A stretch of 64,000 nt of DNA from Collinsella sp. (GCA_019414445.1 DXMA01000003.1:62001-126000), one strand, 5' to 3'. Numbered from the stretch's first letter, positions 7,659 through 17,372 are shown. A program made the numbers and translations. The notes: generated from the sequence alone by a model not told the origin.

Positions 7659-8078
7659 CAACCAAACGAACGATTCTCGTCTTGAAGCATAGTTATCGGG
7701 TTGAGGAGAAATGGGGTCGTACAGCGGCTCTCAGAGCGTCTGCCGCACTCCCCCGCCATTACCCCTGCGGCGTCCTCGTATAGAGCCCATCCTGCTTGGC
7801 ATTTCGTTGCAACAGCCCACTTGTCCACCGATCAAATGAACTGCTGGAATAAATACTGCGACACGCTTGTTCGTTACAGTCGCTATTTCTGTGTAAATCG
7901 CCGCGATAAATACAGCCTATACTCGGCTGTATACCAGCTACGCGTATGTAGATTCATAGCGCGTAAATAAATCGACTCAAGCGCGTGTAAAACGCGCAAG
8001 TAGCCGCAAAAGGTGATTATCGCGCAGGTAGATTTTTGGCACCCTGTTGCTTAATCAAAATTAAGCAATTGCTTAAAA
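7659..8078. other. Intergenic stretch without a gene
   Basis: No intact gene is visible. Around 7880-8040 there are many short related words (GTAAAT, GCGCGTAAA, CGCGCAAGTAG, CGCAGGTAGAT) and a perfect ATTAAGCAATTGCTTAA-type palindrome near 8060-8076. This looks like decayed or repeat-derived DNA. Confidence 0.4.
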
Positions 8079-8109
8079 CAAAAAAGGTCAGGCACTAGGT
8101 GCCTGACCT
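8079..8109 (-). terminator. Terminator of tRNA-Pro
   Basis: The stem AGGTCAGGCAC / GTGCCTGACCT has an A-run at its left, which is a T-run on the minus strand. It is 10 bases downstream of the tRNA 3' end. Confidence 0.8.
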
Positions 8110-8118
8110 ACAAACTTC

Positions 8119-8195
<77 letters not shown>

Positions 8196-8275
8196 AAGCT
8201 TTTGTTTGTTGCTCTGCTCTCGCTCGCAACAGGGAGTATATTAACCCGAAACTTTAGACTTGTGCAAGAACTTTT

Positions 8276-9490
8276 TTATAAATTTTGAAGCAAGTCCAAA
8301 ATTGTATCTGCGAGCTGGGGTTTTGTTAGAACGGGAAGTTCTTTCGTACCTGTTGTGCTCACAATCCAGGCCTTGTTCGTGTCGGTTCCAAAGCCTGAAT
8401 CGGCGCGCGAGACATCGTTGGCGATAATTACATCGCAACCCTTGCGGGCAAGTTTGCGCTGCGCGTACTCCACGACGTTATCGGTCTCGGCCGCAAATCC
8501 GATCACGCATCGCTCTCCCTTTTGGCACGAAAGCTCGGCCAAAATATCAACCGTCTCGACTAGTTCGATGCGATCCAGGCGCTCGTTGGCCTTTTTGAGC
8601 TTGTGGTTGGCAGGGGCCGCGGGGGTGTAGTCGGCGACGGCCGCAGCGCAAATGGCAGCGTCGGCCGTCTGGAAGGCGTTTAACGCCGCCTGCAGCATCT
8701 CTGCGGCGGTCTGCACGCGCACGCACTTTACGCCGCGAGGAATATCGAGCGATGTCGGTCCCAGCACGAGCGTGACGGCGGCACCGCGACGTGCGGCCTC
8801 CCCCGCCAGGGCGATACCCATCTTGCCCGAAGAACGGTTGCCAATGAAGCGCACTGGGTCGATCGGCTCGTGCGTGGGGCCGGCGGTGATGACGATGCGC
8901 TTGCCCGTCAGGTCTTGCGGCACGGGGTTGAGCACCTCACAGACAGCCTCGACGACGTCCTCGGGCTCGCTCATGCGTCCCGTGTCCACGTCGCCGCAGG
9001 CAAGGTAACCACTACCCGGACCCACAACATTGACACCGCGCTCGCGCAGCGTGGCCATGTTGGCCTGCGTGGCCGGTGCCTTCCACATGCCATTGTTCAT
9101 GGCCGGTGCGATCACGATGGGGCGCGGCGTGGCAAGCAGCGTGGTGGAGATGAGGTCGTCGGCGATGCCGTTGGCCATCTTAGCGATGATGTTGGCCGTC
9201 GCGGGCGCCACGACCACCACGTCGGGCTCCTGCGCCAGCGAGATATGGTGGATGGGGTCGGAGGGGTCGTCGAATAGGCCCACGGCAACGGGCTCATTGG
9301 TGAGTGCGCGGAAGGTGAGCGGCCCCACGAACTCCGTGGCGTGCTCGCTCATGACGACCTTGACGTGGGCGCCGCGCTTTTGCAGCAGGCGTACGATGTT
9401 GCACGACTTATAGGCGGCGATCCCGCCGGTAATGCCCAGCAGGATCGTTTTTCCCTCAAGTTGCATTGAATTGTTGGGTGCCGCCGTCAT
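8276..9490 (-). CDS. coaBC: Bifunctional phosphopantothenoylcysteine decarboxylase / phosphopantothenate-cysteine ligase
   Basis: CoaBC makes 4'-phosphopantetheine for coenzyme A: it ligates cysteine to 4'-phosphopantothenate and then decarboxylates the product. The N-terminal flavoprotein domain shows GITGGIAAYKS, PAMNNGMW and the active-site Cys motif GYLACGD. The ligase domain shows ITAGPTHEPIDPVRFI followed by NRSSGKMG, and later AAVADY. It is 404 aa, normal for the family. ATG 9490 is 2 bases after the upstream stop and has AAGGAAG upstream; a start at 9532 would overlap the preceding gene. It is the last gene of the long minus-strand block. Confidence 0.95.
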   Translation of the reverse strand: MTAAPNNSMQLEGKTILLGITGGIAAYKSCNIVRLLQKRGAHVKVVMSEHATEFVGPLTFRALTNEPVAVGLFDDPSDPIHHISLAQEPDVVVVAPATANIIAKMANGIADDLISTTLLATPRPIVIAPAMNNGMWKAPATQANMATLRERGVNVVGPGSGYLACGDVDTGRMSEPEDVVEAVCEVLNPVPQDLTGKRIVITAGPTHEPIDPVRFIGNRSSGKMGIALAGEAARRGAAVTLVLGPTSLDIPRGVKCVRVQTAAEMLQAALNAFQTADAAICAAAVADYTPAAPANHKLKKANERLDRIELVETVDILAELSCQKGERCVIGFAAETDNVVEYAQRKLARKGCDVIIANDVSRADSGFGTDTNKAWIVSTTGTKELPVLTKPQLADTILDLLQNL

Positions 9491-9492
9491 CG

Positions 9493-10212
9493 TTAGGCTT
9501 CCTTGCTGGGAAGCACCAGCAGACGGTGGCAATACGGGCAGTGCGCGATCTCGCTACCGTCGTGGTTGAGGTCGCTCATGGACGACGCCTGCAGCGCGGT
9601 GTGGCAGATGGTGGGAATGTTGCCCTTGATGGTCTCGACGGCCAGGCCGCGGAACTGCTTGAGCAGGCGCTCGTAGTCGGTGAGCACGTCGGTCGGCAGC
9701 GTGGCAGCCAGCGCAGTGCGCTCCTTGGTGGCGGCGTCAATCTGTGCCTGGAGGTCGGCGGCCTTGGCGCGGGCGGCCTTGGTGTCGGCCTTCACGCCTT
9801 CCTCGAACTTGGCGATGATGGCCTGCGCGCGAGCCTCGCGGTCGAGCGCCTCCTTATGGGCGATGACGACGTCCTTGCGGGTATGCTCGATCTTGTCCAG
9901 ACGCTTGGCCAGGGTGGCGAGCTCGTTCTCCAGGTCCTGAACCTCGCGGTAGTCAGATCCGTCAACGTGGCGCTTCTTGGCGGCCTCGATGGCGTTATTG
10001 GTCTGGATCTCGGTGGTGTTGAGATCGTCGAGCTCAATATCCAGGTCCTTGCGCTGGGCGTAGAGCTTGGTCATCTCGGCCTTGAGCTTAACGTAGGTCT
10101 TGCGCTTGGAAGCGAGCTCCTTGAGCTCCGGCATATTGGCAAGTTCGCTCTTGTTGCGGGCGAGCTCCAAATCGATCTGTTGCAGCTTGAGTAGCGTAGC
10201 GCCGGCGCTCAT
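9493..10212 (-). CDS. Coiled-coil protein with C-terminal zinc ribbon (C4-type)
   Basis: This 239-aa protein is mostly a long coiled coil (about residues 10-180, heptads rich in Leu, Ala and charged residues). A C-terminal zinc-ribbon follows, with ICHTALQ and CPYCHRLL cysteines (PF02591-type). The family is widespread in Actinobacteria and Firmicutes and its role is not settled; nucleic-acid or protein bridging is often suggested. ATG 10212 has AAGGAGAG upstream and overlaps the stop of the Nif3-like gene. The two are commonly neighbours, which suggests linked function. Confidence 0.85.
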   Translation of the reverse strand: MSAGATLLKLQQIDLELARNKSELANMPELKELASKRKTYVKLKAEMTKLYAQRKDLDIELDDLNTTEIQTNNAIEAAKKRHVDGSDYREVQDLENELATLAKRLDKIEHTRKDVVIAHKEALDREARAQAIIAKFEEGVKADTKAARAKAADLQAQIDAATKERTALAATLPTDVLTDYERLLKQFRGLAVETIKGNIPTICHTALQASSMSDLNHDGSEIAHCPYCHRLLVLPSKEA

Positions 10213-11018
10213 AAGTTCTCTCCTTTTGTCACAGTCCACCATTGGCAAGGGTCCAGTATTTTAATCGCATGACGGGGGTCGACCCCGGCGTCAACTGCAG
10301 AGTTCATCAATATATCAACGAACGGCTCCTCGGAGCGGTCATGGCCGAGCAGGATCACCGGTAGCCCGCGCAAGGCAAGGTCTTGCGCCACATGGTAGCC
10401 CGCCTCGCCCGTCACGATGACATCTGCGCCTGAGGCGATGGCGAGCTCTCCAAAGTCGCCCAAGGAGCCGCCCAAAATGGCGGCGGTGCGGCACGGGTGA
10501 TCGGCCTCGCCCCAAACGCGTGGGTCGCTGCCGAAGGCCGTGGCGGCGCGCACGGCAAGGTTGCGCAGGTTGCAGAAGTCGTGGAGGGTCGCGAGTGCAC
10601 CCAGACCGGTGAGCTCAGGCTCGTTCACATGCTCCAGCGAGCTCATGGGCTCAGCGCCCAGTAACTCACTCAGGCGAACGCGTGCCTCGTGCGAGCGGTC
10701 CAGGTTGGTGTGGAGCGAGATAATGCTCACCCCGCAGCGGGCAGCCTCGTAGAGCGCCGCACTGCACTGGGGACGCGTCGCGCTGGGCGGGCAAAAGGCC
10801 TCGGGCGCCTTGATATAGATGGGATGATGCGTGAGCAACACATTGGATCCAGCTTCCAAGGCACGCTGCACGTTGTCCCTGGTAGCGTCAAGCGCACAGG
10901 CTACGCCACGGATTTCGTCATCGGGGTCGCCTACGGATAAGCCTGCGTGGTCCCAGGGCTCGGCGTCCGTCTTGGGATAGCGTGCCAGCAGCGCACGCTC
11001 GAGCTCGGCGACGATCAT
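10209..11018 (-). CDS. Nif3-like dinuclear metal centre protein (DUF34)
   Basis: The product is a 269-aa protein of the Nif3/YbgI family. These are toroidal hexamers with a two-metal site; the annotation 'GTP cyclohydrolase 1 type 2' is used for some members but the biological substrate is uncertain. Metal-binding features visible are LLTHHPIYIKA near residues 60-70, HTNLDRS near 102-108, and the late GEAGYHVAQD and HDRSEE motifs. The stop overlaps the next start and the start overlaps the end of the cysteine desulfurase gene, so translation is coupled on both sides. Confidence 0.88.
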   Translation of the reverse strand: MIVAELERALLARYPKTDAEPWDHAGLSVGDPDDEIRGVACALDATRDNVQRALEAGSNVLLTHHPIYIKAPEAFCPPSATRPQCSAALYEAARCGVSIISLHTNLDRSHEARVRLSELLGAEPMSSLEHVNEPELTGLGALATLHDFCNLRNLAVRAATAFGSDPRVWGEADHPCRTAAILGGSLGDFGELAIASGADVIVTGEAGYHVAQDLALRGLPVILLGHDRSEEPFVDILMNSAVDAGVDPRHAIKILDPCQWWTVTKGENL

Positions 11019-12193
11019 GCGGCACCTACGATCGAGAGCAGCGTCTGGGCAAAGTCGTCCAGATCTCCCGGATTCACGCGGTCATCGAAGGAGATGCGCA
11101 ATGCGCCCAATGCTTGCTCGCGACCGATGCCCATCGCGCTCAGAACGTGGCTGGGATCCATGCTGCCGCTCGAGCAGGCAGAGCCTGCCGACACCTCAAA
11201 ACCGGCGGCGTCGAGCTTGATGATGAGCTCCTCGGAGTCCATGCCGTCAATGTAGATCGATACCATGCCGGGCAGACGGTCGGCATGCGCATAGTCGCCC
11301 ATGGTGGCGTGAATGCGCGGATGGGCCGTAAGCGTGGCGTAGAGCTTGTCGGAAAGGGCTTGCAGCGTCGCACGCTCCTGGGCCACATGGGGCGCCAGCG
11401 TGCGGGTGGCAGCGGCAAAAGCCAGCTGCGTGCGCAGGTCCTGCGTACCGGCGCGACGGCCGGCTTCCTGTCCACCGCCAAAGATGCGCGGACGCAGCGG
11501 CGTGCGGTTCTTAAGGTAGAGCGCGCCGGATGCCACAGGGCCGCCAATCTTGTGCGCGGCAACGGTCATGGCATCGACGCCCAGCTCGGTGACATCGAGC
11601 GGAATATGCAAGTAGCCCTGGATGGCATCGGTGTGGAACAGGGCGCCCACGGTATGCGCGGCCGCGGCCAGCTCGCGGATGGGCTGCACCACACCGGTCT
11701 CGTTGTTGGCTGCCATGATGCTCACGAGTGCGACGTCGTCGCCGAGCAAGTCGTTCAGCGCGGCGGTCTCGATGTAGCCCGCACGGCAGGGCTGCACCAG
11801 ATCGACGGTAAAGCCGGCGGCGCGCAGCAGCGGCAGGTTGTCAAGGATCGAATCGTGCTCAATCGCCGACACGATCACGCGGTTGCGCTTGCGGTCGCGC
11901 TGACGGGCGCCCTCGGCAAGTCCGAGGAGCGCCAGCTGGTTTGCCTCGGTGCCGCCATTGGTCAAGATAATCTCGGACGGGCGGACGCGCGCGCCAAAGC
12001 TGCGGGCGATCTCGCGACGCGCCACTTCCAGGCGCGCAGCGGCCTTGCGGCCGAGCGAATGCAGCGAGTTGGGGTTGACGCCGGCAAGCTCGCTATCGTC
12101 GTACTCGCGCTGCGCATGGAGCGCCTCGGCGCGCATGGGCGTCGAGGCAGCATAGTCAAGATTCACGGGTATGCGGTTTTGACCTGCGGTCAT
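11015..12193 (-). CDS. Cysteine desulfurase (NifS/IscS family)
   Basis: This PLP enzyme removes sulfur from cysteine for Fe-S clusters and tRNA thiolation. It is 392 aa. Visible features are NLDYAASTP at the N-terminus, TNGGTEANQLAL, EHDS, the PLP-lysine motif AAHKIGGP, GGGQEAGRRAGT, and the catalytic cysteine loop SAGSACSSGS near the C-terminus. The class is IscS/NifS-like with the compact Cys loop. There is no IscU next to it; the gene sits between rpe and the Nif3-like gene and overlaps the latter. Confidence 0.92.
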   Translation of the reverse strand: MTAGQNRIPVNLDYAASTPMRAEALHAQREYDDSELAGVNPNSLHSLGRKAAARLEVARREIARSFGARVRPSEIILTNGGTEANQLALLGLAEGARQRDRKRNRVIVSAIEHDSILDNLPLLRAAGFTVDLVQPCRAGYIETAALNDLLGDDVALVSIMAANNETGVVQPIRELAAAAHTVGALFHTDAIQGYLHIPLDVTELGVDAMTVAAHKIGGPVASGALYLKNRTPLRPRIFGGGQEAGRRAGTQDLRTQLAFAAATRTLAPHVAQERATLQALSDKLYATLTAHPRIHATMGDYAHADRLPGMVSIYIDGMDSEELIIKLDAAGFEVSAGSACSSGSMDPSHVLSAMGIGREQALGALRISFDDRVNPGDLDDFAQTLLSIVGAA

Positions 12194-12199
12194 AGGGGT

Positions 12200-12871
12200 T
12201 TATGCCTCCTGTGCGGCCTCGTTGCCCAGCTTCTGCAGCAGCGCAACCTCGGCGGCGGGATCTTCGGACTTAAATACGGCGGAGCCGGCTACGAGCACGT
12301 TGGCACCGGCCTTGACGACCTCGGCGATGTTTTTGGAAGAAATGCCGCCGTCGACCTCGATCATGGGCGACACGCCGTGGCGCTCGCACATGGCCTTAAG
12401 CTCGTGGAGTTTAGCAATGGTACCGGGGATAAAGCTCTGGCCGCCAAAGCCGGGGTTCACGCTCATGAGCAGCACCATGTCGACAACGTCGATGATGCTC
12501 TCGAGCACGCAGACGGGGGTGGCGGGGTTGAGTACCACGCCGGCCTTGACGCCGCGCTGCTGCAGATGCGTGAGCGTGCGGTGCAGGTGCGTGGAGGCCT
12601 CGTAGTGCACGGTGATCATGTCGGCACCGGCGTCGGCATACCAATCGACCGTCTCGTCGGGGTTCGACACCATGAGGTGCGCGTCGACCGGCACATTGGT
12701 GGAGCGCTTGACGGCCTTGAGGATGTCAACGCCAAAGGTGAGGTTGCCGGTAAAGTGACCGTCCATGACGTCGAAGTGCACATAGTCGGCGCCGGCGATC
12801 TTGTCGAGCTCGCCCTTGAGGTTGGCCATATCGGCCGAAAGGACAGACGGAGCGATTTTGATGGAACCCAT
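12200..12871 (-). CDS. rpe: Ribulose-phosphate 3-epimerase
   Basis: Rpe interconverts ribulose 5-phosphate and xylulose 5-phosphate in the pentose phosphate pathway. The 223-aa TIM barrel shows the family landmarks APSVLSADMANL, HFDVMDGHF, DAHLMV, the MSVNPGFGGQ loop and EVDGGISSKN, with GSAVF at the phosphate site. The length is typical. Its ATG (GTTGGGTTCC side) follows a short gap after gpsA and the gene ends 6 bases before the cysteine desulfurase start. Confidence 0.95.
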   Translation of the reverse strand: MGSIKIAPSVLSADMANLKGELDKIAGADYVHFDVMDGHFTGNLTFGVDILKAVKRSTNVPVDAHLMVSNPDETVDWYADAGADMITVHYEASTHLHRTLTHLQQRGVKAGVVLNPATPVCVLESIIDVVDMVLLMSVNPGFGGQSFIPGTIAKLHELKAMCERHGVSPMIEVDGGISSKNIAEVVKAGANVLVAGSAVFKSEDPAAEVALLQKLGNEAAQEA

Positions 12872-12889
12872 GGTAGTAGCCTTTCTGTG

Positions 12890-13897
12890 CTAGTCAGTGA
12901 GTCCGTAGAACTCTTGAGAGGGGACGCGGTCGGTAAGAATCTCGAGCGCCCTATCCAAAGTAACACCGTTGTAGAGCGTTTGCTCCACGGCAAAGGTGAG
13001 CGGAATGTCTACGCCCAGTGAACGGGCGAGTTCGCTGACGCTGCGGGCCGCAACGGCACCCTCGACCACCATGTGCGTGCGTGCCTGGTACTCGTCGAGT
13101 GACACGCCGTGGGCAAACTCGTAGCCAAAGGTGCGGTTGCGCGAATGCTCCGAGGTACAGGTGGCGATGAGGTCGCCCATGCCGGCAAGTCCCATGCAGG
13201 TCATGGCCTGTCCGCCGCGGGCGTGCACCAGGCGGCTGATCTCGGCCAGGCCGCGCGTCATGATAAGGGCGAGCGTGTTATCGCCCGCGCCGGAGCCGGC
13301 GGAAATGCCGCACACGATAGCGATGACGTTTTTCATGGCGCCGCATACCTCGACGCCGGTCATGTCCTGCGACAGGTAGATGCGGAAGGCCGTAGATAGG
13401 AGCAGGTCCTTAAAGGTCTCCCCTACCTGCGGATCTTTGCTAGCGATGACGGCGGCAGAAAGTCCGCCGCGGCAAATCTCCTCGGCATGGTTGGGGCCGG
13501 AGAGCGCCGCCACGCGCGCCTCGTTGCCAATCTCGCTGGCGATGACCTCGCTCATGAGCAGGCCGGAATCGGGCTCAATACCCTTGGTGAGGCAGAGTAC
13601 CGGGGTGTCGGCGGCGATGAAGGGTGCTGCCTGATGGCATACGCTGCGCAGGTGCGTGGAGGGCACGGCAAAGATAATGGCCTCGGCACCGTCGAGCGTC
13701 TGCGTCAGGTCCGTCGTGGCAACGACGTTGCTGGGCAGCTCGTAGTCCACCAGATAGCGGGGGTTACGATGCTCGCCATTGATGCCGGCGGCCGTCTGCT
13801 CACTATGGGCCCACATGGTCACGTGCTCGGCTCGCGCGGCGGCAAGGCCGGCGACGGCGGTTCCCCAGGAGCCGGAGCCAATCAGCGCAACATTCAT
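12890..13897 (-). CDS. gpsA: Glycerol-3-phosphate dehydrogenase [NAD(P)+]
   Basis: GpsA reduces dihydroxyacetone phosphate to sn-glycerol 3-phosphate, the backbone for phospholipids. It is 335 aa with the Rossmann motif GSGSWGTA at residues 7-14, FAVPSTHLR, TKGIE, SGPNHAEE and the catalytic-region AMKNVIAIVCG. It lies directly downstream of plsY, which uses its product, so the pair forms a phospholipid-initiation module in this operon. Confidence 0.96.
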   Translation of the reverse strand: MNVALIGSGSWGTAVAGLAAARAEHVTMWAHSEQTAAGINGEHRNPRYLVDYELPSNVVATTDLTQTLDGAEAIIFAVPSTHLRSVCHQAAPFIAADTPVLCLTKGIEPDSGLLMSEVIASEIGNEARVAALSGPNHAEEICRGGLSAAVIASKDPQVGETFKDLLLSTAFRIYLSQDMTGVEVCGAMKNVIAIVCGISAGSGAGDNTLALIMTRGLAEISRLVHARGGQAMTCMGLAGMGDLIATCTSEHSRNRTFGYEFAHGVSLDEYQARTHMVVEGAVAARSVSELARSLGVDIPLTFAVEQTLYNGVTLDRALEILTDRVPSQEFYGLTD

Positions 13898-13906
13898 GAC
13901 TCTCTC

Positions 13907-14590
13907 CTACTTATCGTCGGGTTCGGTGACGCGCTTGGTAAACGAGAGCTTGGACTCCTTGCCCGTCATGAGCTTTTTGATGTTCGCACGATGGGCCCAC
14001 ACCACGGTGATACCGATCATCGCCATGCAAAACTTGAGACCCAGGCTGCTGTACGGAAAGACCGCACAGACGGCGATGGGAAGACCGATGGCCGCGGCAA
14101 GCGAGCCCACCGACACAAACTTGGTGATGGCAACGGCCACGATAAACATGCCCAGCAGCGAAAGTCCGATGGGCCAGTACCAGGCGAGGATGACGCCCAA
14201 GCCCACGGCAATGCCCTTGCCGCCGTGGAAGTTGAGGTACGGCGAGAAGATGTGACCCCATACCGCTGCCAGGCAGATGACGCCGAGCATCCAGTCGCCG
14301 GGAGCTCCAGGCGCCATGATGCTCACAGGGAAGCCATAGCCAACGCCCGCGATAAGCGGACGGGCGATAAGGACGCAGATGGCGCCCTTAAGGCAGTCGA
14401 GCAGCAGCGTGAGCGCGGCCACCTTGGGGCCGGCCACGCGCAGGGCGTTGGTGGTGCCGATGTTGCCGGAGCCCGCCTTGCGAATGTCGGTGTGGTTGAA
14501 CACGCGGCCCAGGATCAAGCCAAACGGAATCGCTCCGATAAAGAACGAGACCACGGCGCAGCTGGCGGTCAGCAGAATCGGATTATGCAT
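13907..14590 (-). CDS. plsY: Acyl-phosphate:glycerol-3-phosphate acyltransferase PlsY
   Basis: PlsY transfers an acyl group from acyl phosphate to glycerol 3-phosphate, making lysophosphatidate. It is a 227-aa membrane protein with about five to seven helices and the conserved cytoplasmic loops SGNIGTTNALR (near residue 42) and NFHGGKGIAVGLG (near residue 118). Its start overlaps the end of der by 8 bases. The next gene is gpsA, which supplies the substrate. Confidence 0.95.
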   Translation of the reverse strand: MHNPILLTASCAVVSFFIGAIPFGLILGRVFNHTDIRKAGSGNIGTTNALRVAGPKVAALTLLLDCLKGAICVLIARPLIAGVGYGFPVSIMAPGAPGDWMLGVICLAAVWGHIFSPYLNFHGGKGIAVGLGVILAWYWPIGLSLLGMFIVAVAITKFVSVGSLAAAIGLPIAVCAVFPYSSLGLKFCMAMIGITVVWAHRANIKKLMTGKESKLSFTKRVTEPDDK

Positions 14591-15917
14591 CCTTTTGCTC
14601 CTTCTTCCTAAAGAAGAGTCGAATGGGCGTGCCGGAAAAATCGAAGGTCGAGCGCATGCGGTTCTCCACGTAGCGCTGGTAGGTGTCGTTGACCAGGTCG
14701 CTGTGGTTGACGAAGAACGTAAACGTCGGCGGGTTGACGCCCGTCTGGGTCACGTAGTGCATGCGCAGGCGACGCTTGCCGTCCACCACGGTGTGGCCAA
14801 ACTCGCGCAGGTCGGTGAGGAAGGTGTTGAGGCGCGAGGTGGTGATCTTTTGCGAGCGCGTCTTCTCGGCTGCGTCGACCATCGCCCAGATCTTCTCGAC
14901 GCTACGGCCGGTCAGGGCCGAGATGCGCAGGTACTGGGCCCAGGGAGCCATAACGCCCAGACGGCGGTCGACGGTCTCCATGCAGGCCTCGCGCTTGCGG
15001 TCATCGTCGAGCAGATCCCACTTGTTGAGCAGAACCACGATGGCGCAGCCGCGCTCGATGGCCAAGCCCATAACCTTCTGATCCTGCTCGGTGACGCCCA
15101 CGGAGGCGTCGACGACGAGCAGCGCCACGTCGGCGCGGTCGATGGCGCGCAGGCCGCGGACCATGGAGTAGTACTCGATATTCTCGTACACGGTGCTCTT
15201 CTTGCGAATGCCCGCGGTGTCGACCATGCGGTAGTGCTTGCCGTCGCGCTCGACGACGGTGTCGATGGCATCGCGCGTGGTGCCGGCGATGTTGGACACG
15301 ATGGAGCGATCGGCGCCCAGGATGCGGTTGAACAGCGAGGACTTACCGGCGTTGGGGCGGCCGATGATGGCCACGTTCAGCGCGTCGGGGAACTCATCGG
15401 CGACCTCGTCCTCTTCCTCCGGAAGCAGGGCCACGATGTCGTCGAGCAGGTCGCCCGTGCCATGGCCATGCAGGGCCGAGAGCGGCGTGGGCTCACCGAT
15501 GCCGAGCGAATAGAACTCCCAGATGCTGTCGTTCTCGCGATCGGGGTTGTCGAGCTTGTTCACCAGCAGAAAGACCGGCTTGTCGGAGCGCTTGAGCATG
15601 CGAGCGACCGACTCGTCCTCTTCGGTGACGCCGGTGCGGCCGTCGACCACAAACAGGATGACGGCGGCTTCCTCGGCGGCGGCGAGGGCCTGGTCGCGGA
15701 TAGACGTGGCAAAGACGTCATCGCTCTTGAGCGGCTCGATGCCGCCCGTGTCGACGATGGTGAACTCGCGGCCGTTCCAATCGGCCGTGCGGTATGAGCG
15801 GTCGCGCGTGACGCCGCGGGACCCGTGGACGATGGCGTCCGAGGTCTGGGCCAGGCGGTTAACGAGCGTGGACTTGCCCACGTTGGGGCGTCCGACGACG
15901 GCGACGATAGGTTTCAT
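14583..15917 (-). CDS. der: Ribosome biogenesis GTPase Der
   Basis: Der (EngA) is a tandem-GTPase needed for 50S ribosome assembly. The first G domain begins GRPNVGKSTL near residue 8, the second GRPNAGKSSLFN near residue 185. Each has a DTGG or DTAG switch and NKxD (NKLD, NKWD). A KH-like domain follows (from about KTRSQKITTS). It is 444 aa, the usual length. ATG 15917 was chosen because AAAGGAGAG lies just upstream and the G1 motif starts at once; the in-frame start at 16088 would add a non-conserved segment inside the preceding gene. Confidence 0.95.
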   Translation of the reverse strand: MKPIVAVVGRPNVGKSTLVNRLAQTSDAIVHGSRGVTRDRSYRTADWNGREFTIVDTGGIEPLKSDDVFATSIRDQALAAAEEAAVILFVVDGRTGVTEEDESVARMLKRSDKPVFLLVNKLDNPDRENDSIWEFYSLGIGEPTPLSALHGHGTGDLLDDIVALLPEEEDEVADEFPDALNVAIIGRPNAGKSSLFNRILGADRSIVSNIAGTTRDAIDTVVERDGKHYRMVDTAGIRKKSTVYENIEYYSMVRGLRAIDRADVALLVVDASVGVTEQDQKVMGLAIERGCAIVVLLNKWDLLDDDRKREACMETVDRRLGVMAPWAQYLRISALTGRSVEKIWAMVDAAEKTRSQKITTSRLNTFLTDLREFGHTVVDGKRRLRMHYVTQTGVNPPTFTFFVNHSDLVNDTYQRYVENRMRSTFDFSGTPIRLFFRKKEQKDA

Positions 15918-15927
15918 CTGCTCTCCT

Positions 15928-17370
15928 TTAATGGGTAGGGTCAGCGGAATTAGTAGAGTCGGCAGGCGCAATGCCAAGGATGTGCTCCAGGGTATCGAGC
16001 AACTCATGCGGCATGGTCGATACCACATGAACCTCGGCGCCGCGACTGGTAAGGCTTGCGAGTAAATCGTCACGATGATACTCGTCAAGCGTCATGCCGT
16101 CAGCGTTGAACATGAGCTTAGGCACAAAGAGCATAACCCCCGACAGGTCTTGCGGCAGCTGCTCCAGAATGTCACACGCGACGATGAGGCCGGTCACGTC
16201 CACGTTGCCGCCAAAGTAGCGGTTCTTGATGGCCGTGACAGTGCCGGCGAGTCCCTTGGGCGACTCCACAAAGCGGGCCACCGTGTCGCGTGCGCTGGCG
16301 CCCGAGAGACACAGTAGGTGCTGGCTGCGGGCGGCGATGGCCTCGCGGACGCGGGCCAGTCGCTCAGCATCGGTAGTCAACACGTCGTCGGTCTCGTCCA
16401 GATACGAGCGGATCATGCCGATGCCGTCGTAGTACTGCGGATAGCCGTCGTAAAAGTCTGCCTCGGGAGGATCGATGCCGGCGTCCAGATAGAACTCGTC
16501 GCTCATCTGGAAGGTGTGGCGGCCAAAGCGTTCGTAGGCACGATCCTGGTAGGGACGGATCATGGCAATGGTCTCGCGCGCCAGTTCGGGCTTGTCGCTG
16601 TATGACCAGCTAAAGCGGTTTTGGTGTTTGGTAAAACCGAGCGGCACAATGCCCAGGCTTGTGATTTGCTCATGCTCCTCGCAAAAGCGCAGGGTCTTTT
16701 CCAGCTCCTCGCCGTCGTTCATGCCGGGGCACAGCACAATCTGCGCGTGAATCTCGATGCCGGCGGCCATGATAGTCTCGAGTACGTCCATGCCTCGCTG
16801 GGCGTTACGGCCCATCATACGACGGCGGACGTCGGGGCTCACAGCGTGGACCGACACGTTCATGGGACTCATGTTGCGCTGGATGACGTTTTGCACGTCC
16901 TCGTCGGTGAGGTTCGTAAGCGTGACAAAGTTGCCCTGCAAAAAGCTTAGGCGATAGTCGTCGTCGCGAATATAGAGCGTGGAGCGGCCGCCCTTGGGGA
17001 GCATCGTCATAAAGCAAAATACGCAGGCGTTCACACAGGTGCGCATACCATCGAAGATGGGGCCATCGAATTCAAGGCCCCAGTCCTCTCCCGGGAAGCG
17101 GTCGAGCTCGACGGGGGTGACGCTGTTGTCGCGCGGGTCGAAAACCTCGAGGTCGACGGTGTCGTCGTCGGCCTCCCAGAGCCACACGATCATGTCGGTG
17201 AGCGCCTCACCGTTGACCGTGAGCACGCGCATGCCCGGCTCGATACCCACATCCCACGCGGGCGATTCGGGACGCACGTTCTTTACGAGCGCTCCCTCAC
17301 CCGGCTCGGGGTCGCGGCTGCGCCCGTAATCGGCCACCTCGGCGGCGTATGCGGGTACGGTCTGGTCCAT
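15928..17370 (-). CDS. DUF512 radical-SAM family Fe-S protein with PDZ-like N-terminus
   Basis: This 480-aa protein has a PDZ-like segment at residues 27-60 (ALVKNVRPESPAWDVGIEPG), then a radical-SAM type Cys motif C112-x3-C116-x2-C119 (CVNACVFCF), and a C-terminal DUF512 domain with GGNVDVTGLI. The family is widespread in anaerobic Firmicutes and Actinobacteria, usually beside der as here, and its reaction is unknown. ATG 17370 overlaps the ispH stop; the longer frame to 17475 lies inside ispH and has no support. The C-terminus is next to der, 10 bases away. Confidence 0.85.
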   Translation of the reverse strand: MDQTVPAYAAEVADYGRSRDPEPGEGALVKNVRPESPAWDVGIEPGMRVLTVNGEALTDMIVWLWEADDDTVDLEVFDPRDNSVTPVELDRFPGEDWGLEFDGPIFDGMRTCVNACVFCFMTMLPKGGRSTLYIRDDDYRLSFLQGNFVTLTNLTDEDVQNVIQRNMSPMNVSVHAVSPDVRRRMMGRNAQRGMDVLETIMAAGIEIHAQIVLCPGMNDGEELEKTLRFCEEHEQITSLGIVPLGFTKHQNRFSWSYSDKPELARETIAMIRPYQDRAYERFGRHTFQMSDEFYLDAGIDPPEADFYDGYPQYYDGIGMIRSYLDETDDVLTTDAERLARVREAIAARSQHLLCLSGASARDTVARFVESPKGLAGTVTAIKNRYFGGNVDVTGLIVACDILEQLPQDLSGVMLFVPKLMFNADGMTLDEYHRDDLLASLTSRGAEVHVVSTMPHELLDTLEHILGIAPADSTNSADPTH

Positions 17371-17372
17371 GA

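Noticed and set aside
10982..13021. 679-aa plus-strand open frame over the rpe/cysteine desulfurase region
   Set aside because: It is antisense to three well-conserved minus-strand genes and its sequence is the biased antisense of them.
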